DNA of 64,000 nucleotides from Pseudomonadota bacterium. Its GTDB lineage: Bacteria > Pseudomonadota > Gammaproteobacteria > UBA5335. Location of the stretch: positions 1 to 64,000 of the forward strand of contig PKDC01000011.1 of assembly GCA_002862435.1 (NCBI GenBank), read 5' to 3'. The position numbers were made by a program, and so were the translations under genes. The notes under the pieces were generated by a model. That model did not search any database. It was given only the letters and a program-made list of their open reading frames with translations, and was not told the origin of the DNA. This document shows, in pieces, positions 48,819 through 56,675 of this stretch; position 1 is the first letter of the stretch; the number at the start of each line of letters is the position of its first letter.

Positions 48819-48893
48819 GGTGGGCCGTCAGGGACTCGAACCCCGAACCTACTGATTAAGAGTCAGCTGCTCTACCATTGAGCTAACGGCCCA
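48819..48893 (-). tRNA. tRNA-Lys (anticodon CTT)
   Basis: 75 bases with encoded CCA. The acceptor GGGCCGT pairs with ACGGCCC, the anticodon loop reads CTCTTAA, and the T-arm is TTCGGGGTTCGAGTCCC. tRNA-Lys(CTT) is the usual integration target of PAPI-1/PFGI-1-like elements, and such an element lies 100 bases away on its 5' side. Confidence 0.92.
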
Positions 48894-48899
48894 AAACAA

Positions 48900-48985
48900 T
48901 CAGGGATCATTGGGAAGAAGAAAAGGCGAAGTAGTCAGGGATCATCGCAAATCCCACCTGTTGTGTCAATCAACAACACACAGGG
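48900..48985. promoter_or_regulatory. Direct repeats and dyad upstream of parA
   Basis: TCAGGGATCAT occurs at 48900-48910 and again at 48935-48945. TGTTGT and ACAACA flank an eight-base centre at about 48960-48979, just before parA. Such signals could be partition or autoregulatory sites. Confidence 0.4.
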
Positions 48986-48994
48986 ATGAGTCCG

Positions 48995-49834
48995 ATGGCT
49001 CTGACATTGACGATCGTTTCGACGAAGGGCGGGGTCGGCAAAACCACGCTGGCGGCCAATCTGGCCGCGCTCCTGGCGGACATTGGCCAGCGCGTGCTGC
49101 TGGTCGATGCCGATCCGCAACCCACACTCTCCAGCTATTACCCCATCGCGGACTTCGCGGCCGGCGGGCTCACCCGCCTGATCGTCGATGCCAGCGCGGA
49201 GGGGACCGTCAGCCGCACCCATATTGCGAACCTCGACATCGTGGTCTCGGATGATCCGGAGGGGCGGCTGCAGAACTGGATCCTGCATACGCCCGACGGA
49301 CGGGTGCGCCTGCGGCACCTGCTGCGCCGCATCGATGGGCGTTACGACCTCATCATTGTGGACACCCAGGGCGCGGTCGGCCCGCTGCAGGACGCGGCGG
49401 TGCTGGCCGCCGACCTGCTGGTCAGCCCCATTCCGCCGGAGATCCTGTCGGCGCGCGAATTCGCGCGCGGGACCCTGGCCATGCTGGAGCGGCTGCGCCC
49501 CATGGCCGCGCTCGGCGCCCCCGTGGGGCCGCTGCGCGGGGTGATCTACCGCGTGGACCGCACGCGCGATGCCCGCGGCATCGCCGGCGAGCTGCGCAAG
49601 GAGAGCTATGCCGAGAGCCGCGGCGGCATCACCATTCTGGATGCCGTCATCCCGGCCAGTGTGGCCTTCCGGGAGGCGGCGACCCGGCGCGAGCCGGTGC
49701 ACCGATGGGACAGGGGGCGATCCCTCGAGGCCATGACGGCGCTGGGGGCCGAACTGCTCCCGCACCTCAGCGAGGACCTGTTCCGCTTCGCGGCGGCGCC
49801 CAAAGGCGCTGAACAAGAAGGGGGTGAAGCGTGA
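48995..49834 (+). CDS. ParA-family ATPase of an integrative element
   Basis: A 279-residue partition ATPase. TIVSTKGGVGKTTLAANLA is the deviant Walker A; VDADPQPTLSSYYPIADF and VDTQGAVGPLQ, together with PIPPEILSAREFARGTL and PVHRWDRG, match the Soj-like ParA of PAPI-1/SPI-7 elements. It keeps the excised element stable. An ATG at 48986 is also in frame, but GGGA has better spacing to 48995. Confidence 0.9.
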   Translation: MALTLTIVSTKGGVGKTTLAANLAALLADIGQRVLLVDADPQPTLSSYYPIADFAAGGLTRLIVDASAEGTVSRTHIANLDIVVSDDPEGRLQNWILHTPDGRVRLRHLLRRIDGRYDLIIVDTQGAVGPLQDAAVLAADLLVSPIPPEILSAREFARGTLAMLERLRPMAALGAPVGPLRGVIYRVDRTRDARGIAGELRKESYAESRGGITILDAVIPASVAFREAATRREPVHRWDRGRSLEAMTALGAELLPHLSEDLFRFAAAPKGAEQEGGEA

Positions 49835-51453
49835 GCAACCGCAATCCTCCCCCCAATCTCGGCGAGCTGCTGCTCCAGCCCAATTTCGGGCAGTCGCGGC
49901 CGCTGGACAAGCCCGGCGATCCCATCGTCCCGACGCAGCTGCTGCTGGATGTGACCAAGATCCGTCGCTATGAGCAGGATCCCCGCCAGCACGCCAATTC
50001 CCAGTTCGAGGAGATCAAGGTGTCGATCCTGGCGCAGGGCGGCATCAACAATCCGCTCACCGTGACGCGCCGGCCCGGTGAAGAGCATTACATCATCGAG
50101 GCCGGCGGCAACACCCGCCTGCGCGCGCTGCAGGAACTCTGGGATGAGACCGGGGATGACCGATTCCACTACACCCATGTCCTGTACAAGCCCTGGGAAT
50201 CCGAATCCCAGATCCTGACCCGCCACCTGATCGAGAACGAGCTGCGCGGCGAGATGCTGTTCGTCGACAAGGCGCGCGGCCTCGAGGCGCTGCGCCGGCA
50301 GTGGGCCGCTGAAAGCGGGTTGGATGATCTCTCGCGGGGCGAGTTTCAGCGTCGCCTCAAGGCCGCCGGCTTCACGATTTCGGAGCGCGCCATCACCCGC
50401 CTGCGCTTCACGGCCCAGATCGCAGAATCCCTGCCCGAGGCTACGGCCGATCCTTCGTTCGGCCGCGAGGTCGTCGATCGCGTCATGGCCCTGCATGGCG
50501 CGGCGCGGCGCATCTGGGCGGACAATGCCCTGCTCGAGGCGGAATTCCCCGCCGCGTGGGACCGAGCCCTGACCGAATCGGATTCGCCGGAATTCAGCCT
50601 GGTCGCGCTCCAGCACAACCTGGCTTGCATCCTGGGCGAGTGGGTCAGCGGCAAGGACGCCGGGGACATCAGCCTCGAACTGGACTGCCTGATCTATGAG
50701 CGGCGCGGAGTAGCCCCGAGCGAGCCGCTGCCGTCAGCTCCGCCCTTCACCGAACCAGGCGCTGCGGTATCTGCTGAAGCACCCCTCGTGCATCAGGCGC
50801 CGGATGCCCAGCCTGAGCTGGGCACCGAGTGGCCTGAGGCGGATGTCGTCGAGCCGGAGCCCGCACCCTGGCCGGACGATGTGGCTGATCCGCCGGAATC
50901 CCCGGCCATGGGTGCAGTGGATCCCGGCAAAGGCCGCGCGGATGCGCCCAGGGGAGCGTTTGGGCCCGGAGCCATACCCTCGCCCATCCCGATGAACGAC
51001 CTCAAGTCGCTCAAGGCGCGGGCTTATGTCCTGGCGCAGCGTATCGCGCAGCATTACCGGATGGGGCCGATCATCGCGCCGGCTCCGCAGACACACTTCG
51101 GCTTTATCCTGACCGATATCCCGCATAACACCATCGATGAGACCCCGAAGCACATCCCGATCGAGCAGGTATGGTGGCTGTTGTACGGTTTCTGCCACCA
51201 GGAAGAAATCGATGCGGCGCTGCTGGACCGGCTCACGCCGGCCGACAGTGAATTCCGCCGGTTCGCCCCGAGCTGCGACCCGATCGAACTCGCCGGGATC
51301 CTCCTGGACAAGGAGCCGCCGTTGAACGGCCCCGTGTTCATGCGGGCCATCTCGACGGTCGATGACCGGGAGCTGCAGGACGTCATCGACCTGATGGCGA
51401 CCTACCGCGAGCTGCGGGTCCACTTCCTGCGGAATCGGGAGAGCCGGCTGTGA
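49831..51453 (+). CDS. ParB-family protein of an integrative element
   Basis: A 540-residue protein. The ParB/Srx domain lies at about residues 40-150 (RRYEQDPRQHANSQFEEIKVSI, EAGGNTRLRALQEL), followed by a helix-turn-helix region, then an acidic, proline-rich linker (about 290-385) and a separate C-terminal domain. The length and layout match ICE-type ParB rather than chromosomal ParB (about 300 residues). GTG start overlapping the parA stop. Confidence 0.87.
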   Translation: MSNRNPPPNLGELLLQPNFGQSRPLDKPGDPIVPTQLLLDVTKIRRYEQDPRQHANSQFEEIKVSILAQGGINNPLTVTRRPGEEHYIIEAGGNTRLRALQELWDETGDDRFHYTHVLYKPWESESQILTRHLIENELRGEMLFVDKARGLEALRRQWAAESGLDDLSRGEFQRRLKAAGFTISERAITRLRFTAQIAESLPEATADPSFGREVVDRVMALHGAARRIWADNALLEAEFPAAWDRALTESDSPEFSLVALQHNLACILGEWVSGKDAGDISLELDCLIYERRGVAPSEPLPSAPPFTEPGAAVSAEAPLVHQAPDAQPELGTEWPEADVVEPEPAPWPDDVADPPESPAMGAVDPGKGRADAPRGAFGPGAIPSPIPMNDLKSLKARAYVLAQRIAQHYRMGPIIAPAPQTHFGFILTDIPHNTIDETPKHIPIEQVWWLLYGFCHQEEIDAALLDRLTPADSEFRRFAPSCDPIELAGILLDKEPPLNGPVFMRAISTVDDRELQDVIDLMATYRELRVHFLRNRESRL

Positions 51454-52769
51454 GTACCGATCCCAGGATCCTGGACCATATCCAGGAGTCGGTGAACGCT
51501 CTGCTGGACGGTTCCGCCTCCGGCGACCTCATGTTCTTCGCCGGCGTGCAGCAGGAATCCATCCCCACCGCGCTCTTTCTAGATCCTACCCTGCGTCCGG
51601 TGGACCGCAACCTGTGGGTGGTGATGCGGCTGGGCATGCGCGCCGTCGGCCAGCGCGCCGCATTTCCGAGCTACGAGGACCTGGAAAACGTATGGCGGGT
51701 CGGCTCGAGGGACACGCTGTCGATCAGCTACGCCCTGCTGCGTCTGCGGGGCTGGCTGACGCGCGTCCATGCGGTGCGGGATGCGCAGGGCCGCCACCGC
51801 GGCCAGATCTGGATGATGCACGACGAGCCGGCGCCGCTGGCTGAGATCATCGAGATCGATCCCGACTACATGAGATTCTTTGATGATTGCCGCAGCCATC
51901 GCAGTCCGCGGATCCGGGCGGCGGCCGCCGCGATGGACGCTTCCCTGTCCGCGGCCATCGCGCGGGGCGAAGACATTACCGCCCATGCCGCGGCCTCAGC
52001 CAGGCGCTTCGGCTCCCTGTCTGCCCGTCATGGCAATGATGGAGATTTCTTCGGCGCCAGCCTGGGCGTCCTGGAAAGCTTCCGCGAGCAGGAAAAGGTG
52101 GTCGAGGCGGATGAAGAGCCAAGTCCGAAAATCGGACTTGGTGAAATTGACCGGGTCAGAAAATCTGACTCGGTTGAACCGGGTCAGAAAATCGGACCAG
52201 GAACCAACTCATTGAATAATAAAGGAAATACAGAACAATGTTATTCTGGCACGGATCGTGCTATTAAATCCTGTAGTAGTATTAAGAATATTAAAACTAC
52301 AACTACAACTGATTCTCCTGAGGAGGCTTCTACACCCAGGAAATCGGTACTTTTTCCCGAAATACTCCAGGCCCTCCTGCCCAAGAACGAGCAGGACCTG
52401 ATCGCGCGCTACATCACCCAGGCCCCTGAGCAGCATCGCCCGGGAATCCTCGAGTACCTGGCCGAGCGCATGGCGGCCGGTAAGGTGCAAAAGCCGGTGC
52501 CGTTTGCCATCTCGCTCGTCAAGGCAGCCAAGGACGGGTTGTTTTTCCGCCAGCCGGCGGCCGCTCCGCCCCTACCTGTCTTCAGGCCCTCTCCCCCGCC
52601 GTCAACCGTGGCGGTCCAGGAGTTGCGTGCGCTGGCCGGTGAGGCCGCGGGGCTGCGGCGCCTGATCACCAGCATCACAGATCCGGCGATGCGGGCCAAG
52701 CTGGCCGAGCAGTTCGCCGAGATCGAACGAAAAATCACCGAAACCAGAAAACCGGGGGTGTTTCAATGA
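51450..52769 (+). CDS. STY4528-type integrative element replication protein
   Basis: A 439-residue protein. The N-terminal part (DLMFFAGVQQESIPTALFLDP, VWRVGSRDTLSISYALLRLRGWL, HDEPAPLAEIIEIDPDYM) matches the STY4528 family of pathogenicity-island replication proteins, with a winged-helix appearance. Residues about 225-300 form a serine/threonine/asparagine-rich linker encoded by AT-rich DNA with dyads. GTG start overlapping the parB stop. Exact function not established. Confidence 0.8.
   Translation: MSTDPRILDHIQESVNALLDGSASGDLMFFAGVQQESIPTALFLDPTLRPVDRNLWVVMRLGMRAVGQRAAFPSYEDLENVWRVGSRDTLSISYALLRLRGWLTRVHAVRDAQGRHRGQIWMMHDEPAPLAEIIEIDPDYMRFFDDCRSHRSPRIRAAAAAMDASLSAAIARGEDITAHAAASARRFGSLSARHGNDGDFFGASLGVLESFREQEKVVEADEEPSPKIGLGEIDRVRKSDSVEPGQKIGPGTNSLNNKGNTEQCYSGTDRAIKSCSSIKNIKTTTTTDSPEEASTPRKSVLFPEILQALLPKNEQDLIARYITQAPEQHRPGILEYLAERMAAGKVQKPVPFAISLVKAAKDGLFFRQPAAAPPLPVFRPSPPPSTVAVQELRALAGEAAGLRRLITSITDPAMRAKLAEQFAEIERKITETRKPGVFQ
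52121..52320. other. Candidate replication origin inside the replication gene
   Basis: Three dyads with an AAA centre: AAGTCCGA-AAA-TCGGACTT (52121-52139), GTCAGA-AAA-TCTGAC, and GGTC...GACC. ACCGGGTCAGAAAATC is repeated at 52150 and 52178. An abrupt AT-rich tract of about 110 bases follows. Repeats next to an AT-rich melting region within a rep gene is a common plasmid origin layout; here it is an inference. Confidence 0.4.
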
Positions 52770-53329
52770 GTCCGAACGCGGAAGGCGCGGCCTTGCTGGC
52801 CGACATTCTGGTCACGCTCGCCACTGCGGCACGTCGCGCCCACGACGACGCCGAGCTGCAGGAGGTCCTGGTGCGCGAATTCGGCTGCAGCGTCGAATCC
52901 CAGCGGACGCTGGCAACCATCCACCCCGCCATGTTCCGGCAGGTTTCGTTCCTGTCCAAGATCCTGCGGGTCGAGGTGCGCGAAGACTACCTCGAGCGAG
53001 CCCGCAACTGGGAATCCCAGTATCTCGCCCAGGAGGAGCTGGTCAGCGCGCTGGTGGAGGCCGGCGCGACGCGCGAACTGATGGGCCGGTGGTTCGGCCT
53101 TTCCCCGAAAGCCTACACCGCCCGGCGCCGCATGCTGGGCCTGCCCGCCACGCCGGGCCGTCCCCGTTGCCAGGGCAATGACGACCCGGAACTCATCAGC
53201 CGCGTCCTGTCCGCATGGTCGGCCGCCGTGGGGACCCCACCAGAACGATTTTTGCAGGCGGCCCGGCAATCCGGGCAGAGTGTCTGCACGGTCTACCGCA
53301 TCGTCGAACAAGCCAGACAACAGGAGTGA
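52766..53329 (+). CDS. DUF2857 (STY4526-type) integrative element protein
   Basis: A 187-residue helical protein. GATRELMGRWFGLSPKAYTARRRMLGLP is the DUF2857 core, a helix-turn-helix-like segment, followed by a second helical half (CTVYRIVEQAR). Found with the ParA/ParB module in this ICE class. Start overlaps the previous stop (ATGA). Confidence 0.78.
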   Translation: MSPNAEGAALLADILVTLATAARRAHDDAELQEVLVREFGCSVESQRTLATIHPAMFRQVSFLSKILRVEVREDYLERARNWESQYLAQEELVSALVEAGATRELMGRWFGLSPKAYTARRRMLGLPATPGRPRCQGNDDPELISRVLSAWSAAVGTPPERFLQAARQSGQSVCTVYRIVEQARQQE

Positions 53330-53333
53330 GCCG

Positions 53334-54155
53334 ATGAATACCAGTACCCGCATTTTTTCCGACCCGGAGGAGCGTCCCGCATCTGCGCGCCCCGAATCGA
53401 TCGTCGTCACCGATTCCAGTGTCTATGTGGGCGATCCCGGCCCGCTCTGGGGCGGCAGCAAGATCACCCTGCACACGCGCCAGGGCCGCAATCTGGTAAT
53501 GGGCCGGTCCGCCCAGGAAGGAGCGGCCAGCGCCAAGGCCTACCGCATCAAGGGCCTGTTCGACTATGCGCGCCAGGTGCGTCAAGTCGCCCACTACGCC
53601 TCCATGGACGATCCCTATGCCGACTGGACGTTGCTCAAGCTCGAGGCGGCCTACAAGGAAACCGAGGGCTGGCTCAAGCACACCCGGCAGGAACTCGAAG
53701 GCAAGCTGACCGCGTTCCGCGGGGTGGACATCCACATTGCCGAGTCCGTCCATCCGATCGAGGTGTCGGTTCAGTTCCAGAACCCCTACGCCTACCTGCC
53801 GATCTACCTGATCGCCGATGCCGATCAGTTGTTCCTGACCATCCTCACCGCCGCGCATGCGGCGCGCATCAGCCGCGACCAGAAGGAAAAGCTGATGCGC
53901 GAGGTCTCGGCCAAAATTCGGGCCTTCATTTACGCCCCGGACGGCTGGCGCTTCCTCGGCGCTCTGGTCAGCCGCACGGTGGTGAGCCGAGGCGTGGACG
54001 ATGAGACCCTGCACCCCCGCATCCGCAAGGCACTGGCCGAGGCCCGGCAGCGCATGGGCGAACTGCCCCAGGAGGTCCTGGATCGCACGGTGCGCGGCGA
54101 ATTTGCCCCAGACATCCGCAAGCCCATGGTGTTCAAGGAGGATGAGGAACAGTGA
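53334..54155 (+). CDS. TIGR03761-family integrative element protein
   Basis: A 273-residue protein of the PFL_4669/TIGR03761 family of ICE proteins: LHTRQGRNLVMGR, DDPYADWTLLKLE, NPYAYLPIYLIADADQL and MREVSAKIRAFIYAPDGWR are characteristic. Function unknown. The ATG at 53334 has AGGAG upstream. The stop lies in the first copy of the 49-bp repeat. Confidence 0.82.
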   Translation: MNTSTRIFSDPEERPASARPESIVVTDSSVYVGDPGPLWGGSKITLHTRQGRNLVMGRSAQEGAASAKAYRIKGLFDYARQVRQVAHYASMDDPYADWTLLKLEAAYKETEGWLKHTRQELEGKLTAFRGVDIHIAESVHPIEVSVQFQNPYAYLPIYLIADADQLFLTILTAAHAARISRDQKEKLMREVSAKIRAFIYAPDGWRFLGALVSRTVVSRGVDDETLHPRIRKALAEARQRMGELPQEVLDRTVRGEFAPDIRKPMVFKEDEEQ

Positions 54156-54293
54156 CCGGGGCCGGTGGCCCGGGGCAGCGTTGCAGGAAAATGTGCAACA
54201 GTGACCGGGGCCGGTGGCCCGGGGCAGCGTTGCAGGAAAATGTGCAACAGTGACCGGGGCCGGTGGCCCGGGGCAGCGTTGCAGGAAAATGTG
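54150..54293. repeat. Three tandem 49-bp repeats
   Basis: The unit begins at 54150, 54199 and 54248 (the third lacks its last three bases); the copies are identical. Each contains a stem: CCGGGGCC, GGT, GGCCCGGG, and outer arms GCAAC/GTTGC join adjacent units. The array ends seven bases before the next start codon. Confidence 0.9.
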
Positions 54294-54300
54294 AGGTCAC

Positions 54301-55062
54301 ATGGATTTGAAGCAGCTTTTTAATCAGCTCGTACACCACCATGTCCCGGTGGACACGGCGGTGCTGTTCCTGGTCGATCTCGCGGGCGGGTCCCTGGGGG
54401 ATGTCGCAAACGCGCTCGGCTGTAGCAAGAGCACCGTCTGCCGGGCGATCGAAAGTGATTTCCCGAAAGGCGACGTGCGTCAGGCGATTGCCGGTATTCT
54501 GGAATTCGACCCATGGGAGGCGGAGGCCGTTGTCAAGAATTCCGTCGAGCCAGAGATCCGGAATCCCCCGACTCCAGCCGGGATCCTCGAGGTCCTGCGC
54601 CAGGCCGGCGTTCCACTGCACCGTGCTGCCGCCATGCTGGCCGCGGATCGGGGGGTGACCCTCGACGAGGCCCAGTTGCGGATGCTGCAGAGCGGGCTGG
54701 GCAGCGTTGAGGTCCGCCAGCGCATCACGGCTGCGCTGGGTGTCGATCCATGGGCCCGGAATATTGATGAAGTCGATGCCGTCGACCGGGAGGAGCTGCT
54801 GCAGGTCTTCAAGGACGCCGGTGTGCCGATGCACAAGGTGGTGGCGCTGCTGTGCGAGCTGGCGGGCACCTCCCTGGCGGCCGTGGCCCGGCAGGCGGGC
54901 TGTCGCAGGAATTCTGCCTACGCGGCCATGCGCGGCGAGTTCGCGCCGCCGGAAGCTCTGCGCGCGGCTATGCGCGAGGCGGTGAGGATGGATCCATGGG
55001 CGGTCTATGAGGGGCGCAAGCCACGCGGCTGGCGCGGCGGGACCGCCGCGTCCGGTAGATAA
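54301..55062 (+). CDS. Protein with three HTH-like repeats, unknown function
   Basis: 253 residues built from three copies of a domain of about 80 residues, each ending in a hydrophobic-Asp-Pro-Trp motif (DPW at 70-72, 149-151 and 231-233). Copies start with LL..F..AGVP-type helices; copies 1 and 3 contain a helix-turn-helix (SLGDVANALGCSKSTVCRAI and SLAAVARQAGCRRNSAYAAM), copy 2 is degenerate there. I do not recognise the family. A DNA-binding role is inferred. The three 49-bp DNA repeats lie immediately upstream. Confidence 0.7.
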   Translation: MDLKQLFNQLVHHHVPVDTAVLFLVDLAGGSLGDVANALGCSKSTVCRAIESDFPKGDVRQAIAGILEFDPWEAEAVVKNSVEPEIRNPPTPAGILEVLRQAGVPLHRAAAMLAADRGVTLDEAQLRMLQSGLGSVEVRQRITAALGVDPWARNIDEVDAVDREELLQVFKDAGVPMHKVVALLCELAGTSLAAVARQAGCRRNSAYAAMRGEFAPPEALRAAMREAVRMDPWAVYEGRKPRGWRGGTAASGR

Positions 55063-55150
55063 AAAATTCATCTACCGGCTTTGTGTTTTGTAGATCAGAA
55101 AAATATCTACCGATTTTCCCCTTTAAGGGATAAGGGCCATTCCCTTAAAG
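55052..55150. promoter_or_regulatory. Cluster of three dyads between two ICE genes
   Basis: CCGGTAGAT-N9-ATCTACCGG (55052-55078), GTAGAT-N9-ATCTAC (55090-55110) and CTTTAAGGG-N12-CCCTTAAAG (55121-55150). The first two share the same half-site and spacing, which is what an operator for a dimeric regulator looks like. The first overlaps the stop codon of the three-repeat gene. Confidence 0.6.
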
Positions 55151-55188
55151 ACCCTTTGATAACAATTCAAACAAGGCATGGAGCACCG

Positions 55189-55632
55189 ATGGCGGAGTGG
55201 CTGGGGTGGTGGACGCTGACCGAGGCGCGGCAGCGGCGGGATGATCTGCTTGCCGAGCGGCAACGGATCCATATCGAACTGCGGAAGATGCCGGAGGAGT
55301 TCAAGCGCGAGTTCGAAGGGCAGATGGGGTCCTTGCCGGCATACATCGTCATGGGCTCGATCAACACCGGCGGGGCCCAGGTCAGATGGCGGCTGCGCGG
55401 ACGAGACAAGCAGAGCTCCGTCCTGATGGGCGGCAAGGCGGCATCTAAGATGCTTGCGGAGGCGCCGGCGCAGGTGCGGGGGCGGCTACTGGACTATGAG
55501 CGGCGCGGCTACTGGCTCAATGCTGCGGTCGCGGTGAGGGATCGCGAGATCAAGGTCATCGAGCACTACCTGAACATTCTCGAGCGCCAGCGCCAGCAAA
55601 AGCGACGCGAAAAAACGAGCGAATCCGAATAA
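55189..55632 (+). CDS. DUF3158-like integrative element protein
   Basis: A 147-residue charged protein. The segment AQVRWRLRGRDKQSS and the final long helix (AVRDREIKVIEHYLNILERQRQQKRR) loosely resemble DUF3158 proteins, which sit at this place in related elements; similarity by eye is weak. The ATG at 55189 follows GGAGC. Upstream dyads suggest separate control. Confidence 0.5.
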   Translation: MAEWLGWWTLTEARQRRDDLLAERQRIHIELRKMPEEFKREFEGQMGSLPAYIVMGSINTGGAQVRWRLRGRDKQSSVLMGGKAASKMLAEAPAQVRGRLLDYERRGYWLNAAVAVRDREIKVIEHYLNILERQRQQKRREKTSESE

Positions 55633-55709
55633 CGCTTTTTGCTGGCTGGGCTTGCGCCGATCGTGCAGGCTTTATGCGGTGGAAAAGCCGATTTGGGAGG
55701 GGAACAGGA

Positions 55710-56177
55710 ATGAACGAGTTTCGGGGACGCGGCAACCTGGGGGCCACCCCGGAACTGCGGTGCATCGAGGACGGCGCAGAGGGGCGCAATGTACTGCCCT
55801 TGCGGATCTACTTTGACCGGCTGGTGCCGACGCGGGAGGGTCAGTCGGGGGGATTCGAGGACCGGGGCGGATTCTGGCTCAATGCCTCCGTGTGGGGGCG
55901 GCGGGCCGAAACCCTGCAGCCGCTGCTCGCCAAGGGGATGCGGGTCTACGTCGAGGGCACCCTGGTCCAGCGCGCCTGGCAGTCGCGGGAGACGGGCGAG
56001 GACCGGGTCGGGATGGAACTGGAGGTCGATTACCTCGCGATCGATCCGAGCCGGATCGCGCGCATCGATGTGCGCGAGCGCGGCGTCAATGGCGAGGATG
56101 GGGCGCCGGCGCCGGACCCACCGCGGCAGGAGGCTGCGCCAGCCGCTAGGCGCGGCCGGAAAGGTAATGCAGGCTAA
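55710..56177 (+). CDS. ssb: Single-stranded DNA-binding protein of the element
   Basis: A 155-residue OB-fold protein: RGRGNLGATPELRCI at the start, FWLNASVWGRRAETLQPLLAKGMRVYVEGTL in the core, and a basic C-terminus (RRGRKGNAG) lacking the acidic DDIPF tail of housekeeping SSB. ICE-borne SSBs of this class protect the single strand during replication or transfer. GGGAGG precedes the ATG. Confidence 0.85.
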   Translation: MNEFRGRGNLGATPELRCIEDGAEGRNVLPLRIYFDRLVPTREGQSGGFEDRGGFWLNASVWGRRAETLQPLLAKGMRVYVEGTLVQRAWQSRETGEDRVGMELEVDYLAIDPSRIARIDVRERGVNGEDGAPAPDPPRQEAAPAARRGRKGNAG

Positions 56178-56252
56178 TCATGGATTTGTAGCGATTTGTC
56201 CATACAAAGCACCGTATTAGAATTGGTTACTCACTTTATGAGGTTATTTAAA

Positions 56253-56585
56253 ATGAACTTTGATCGCGTAAAAGGATGGCGACTGTTCGGGATCGGCATG
56301 GCGATGATCGTTATCGGTGCGGCAGGGCTGAAAACGGTGGATGCGTCGGAGATAGCTCCGCTGAGCGCCGAGGAACTGCGCCAGATCGAGGGTCGGTTTT
56401 CGCGGCTGGTCGTGCTGAGCGCGCTGGCTGGATCGGTCGTCATCCAGGGCGGGCAGGTGGCGTGGTCCGCCATCCAGAGCGGCTGGAAGGCGGCCAGTAC
56501 GGGCGGTGATCGGCGCGCTGCCCAGGAGCGCCGGGCTTGCCGGGTTCCTGTTGCGTTGAGGCGCGGGGAGTGGCTTTCGGGTTGA
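56253..56585 (+). CDS. Small membrane protein, unknown
   Basis: About 110 residues from the ATG at 56253, which has GAGG nine bases upstream. Two hydrophobic segments (GWRLFGIGMAMIVIGAAGL and LVVLSALAGSVVIQGGQVAWSAI) flank an acidic linker. The last 25 residues are arginine-rich and look like read-through into unrelated sequence. Not recognised. Confidence 0.45.
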   Translation: MNFDRVKGWRLFGIGMAMIVIGAAGLKTVDASEIAPLSAEELRQIEGRFSRLVVLSALAGSVVIQGGQVAWSAIQSGWKAASTGGDRRAAQERRACRVPVALRRGEWLSG

Positions 56586-56675
56586 AGCGTCGCAGCCACT
56601 CCGGTGCTCGAAGTGTTGGACATTGATCCCTGGGCAGTCCTGGAAACGATGAATCTGGCCGGGAGGGGCATGTGA
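56586..56675 (+). pseudogene. Remnant of a DPW-repeat domain
   Basis: In the same frame as the preceding gene but after its stop, the sequence reads TPVLEVLDIDPWAVLETMNLAGRGM, then a stop overlapping the topB start. This matches the end of each repeat in the 54301-55062 protein (…VRMDPWAVYEG). It appears to be a fossil fourth copy. Confidence 0.5.
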
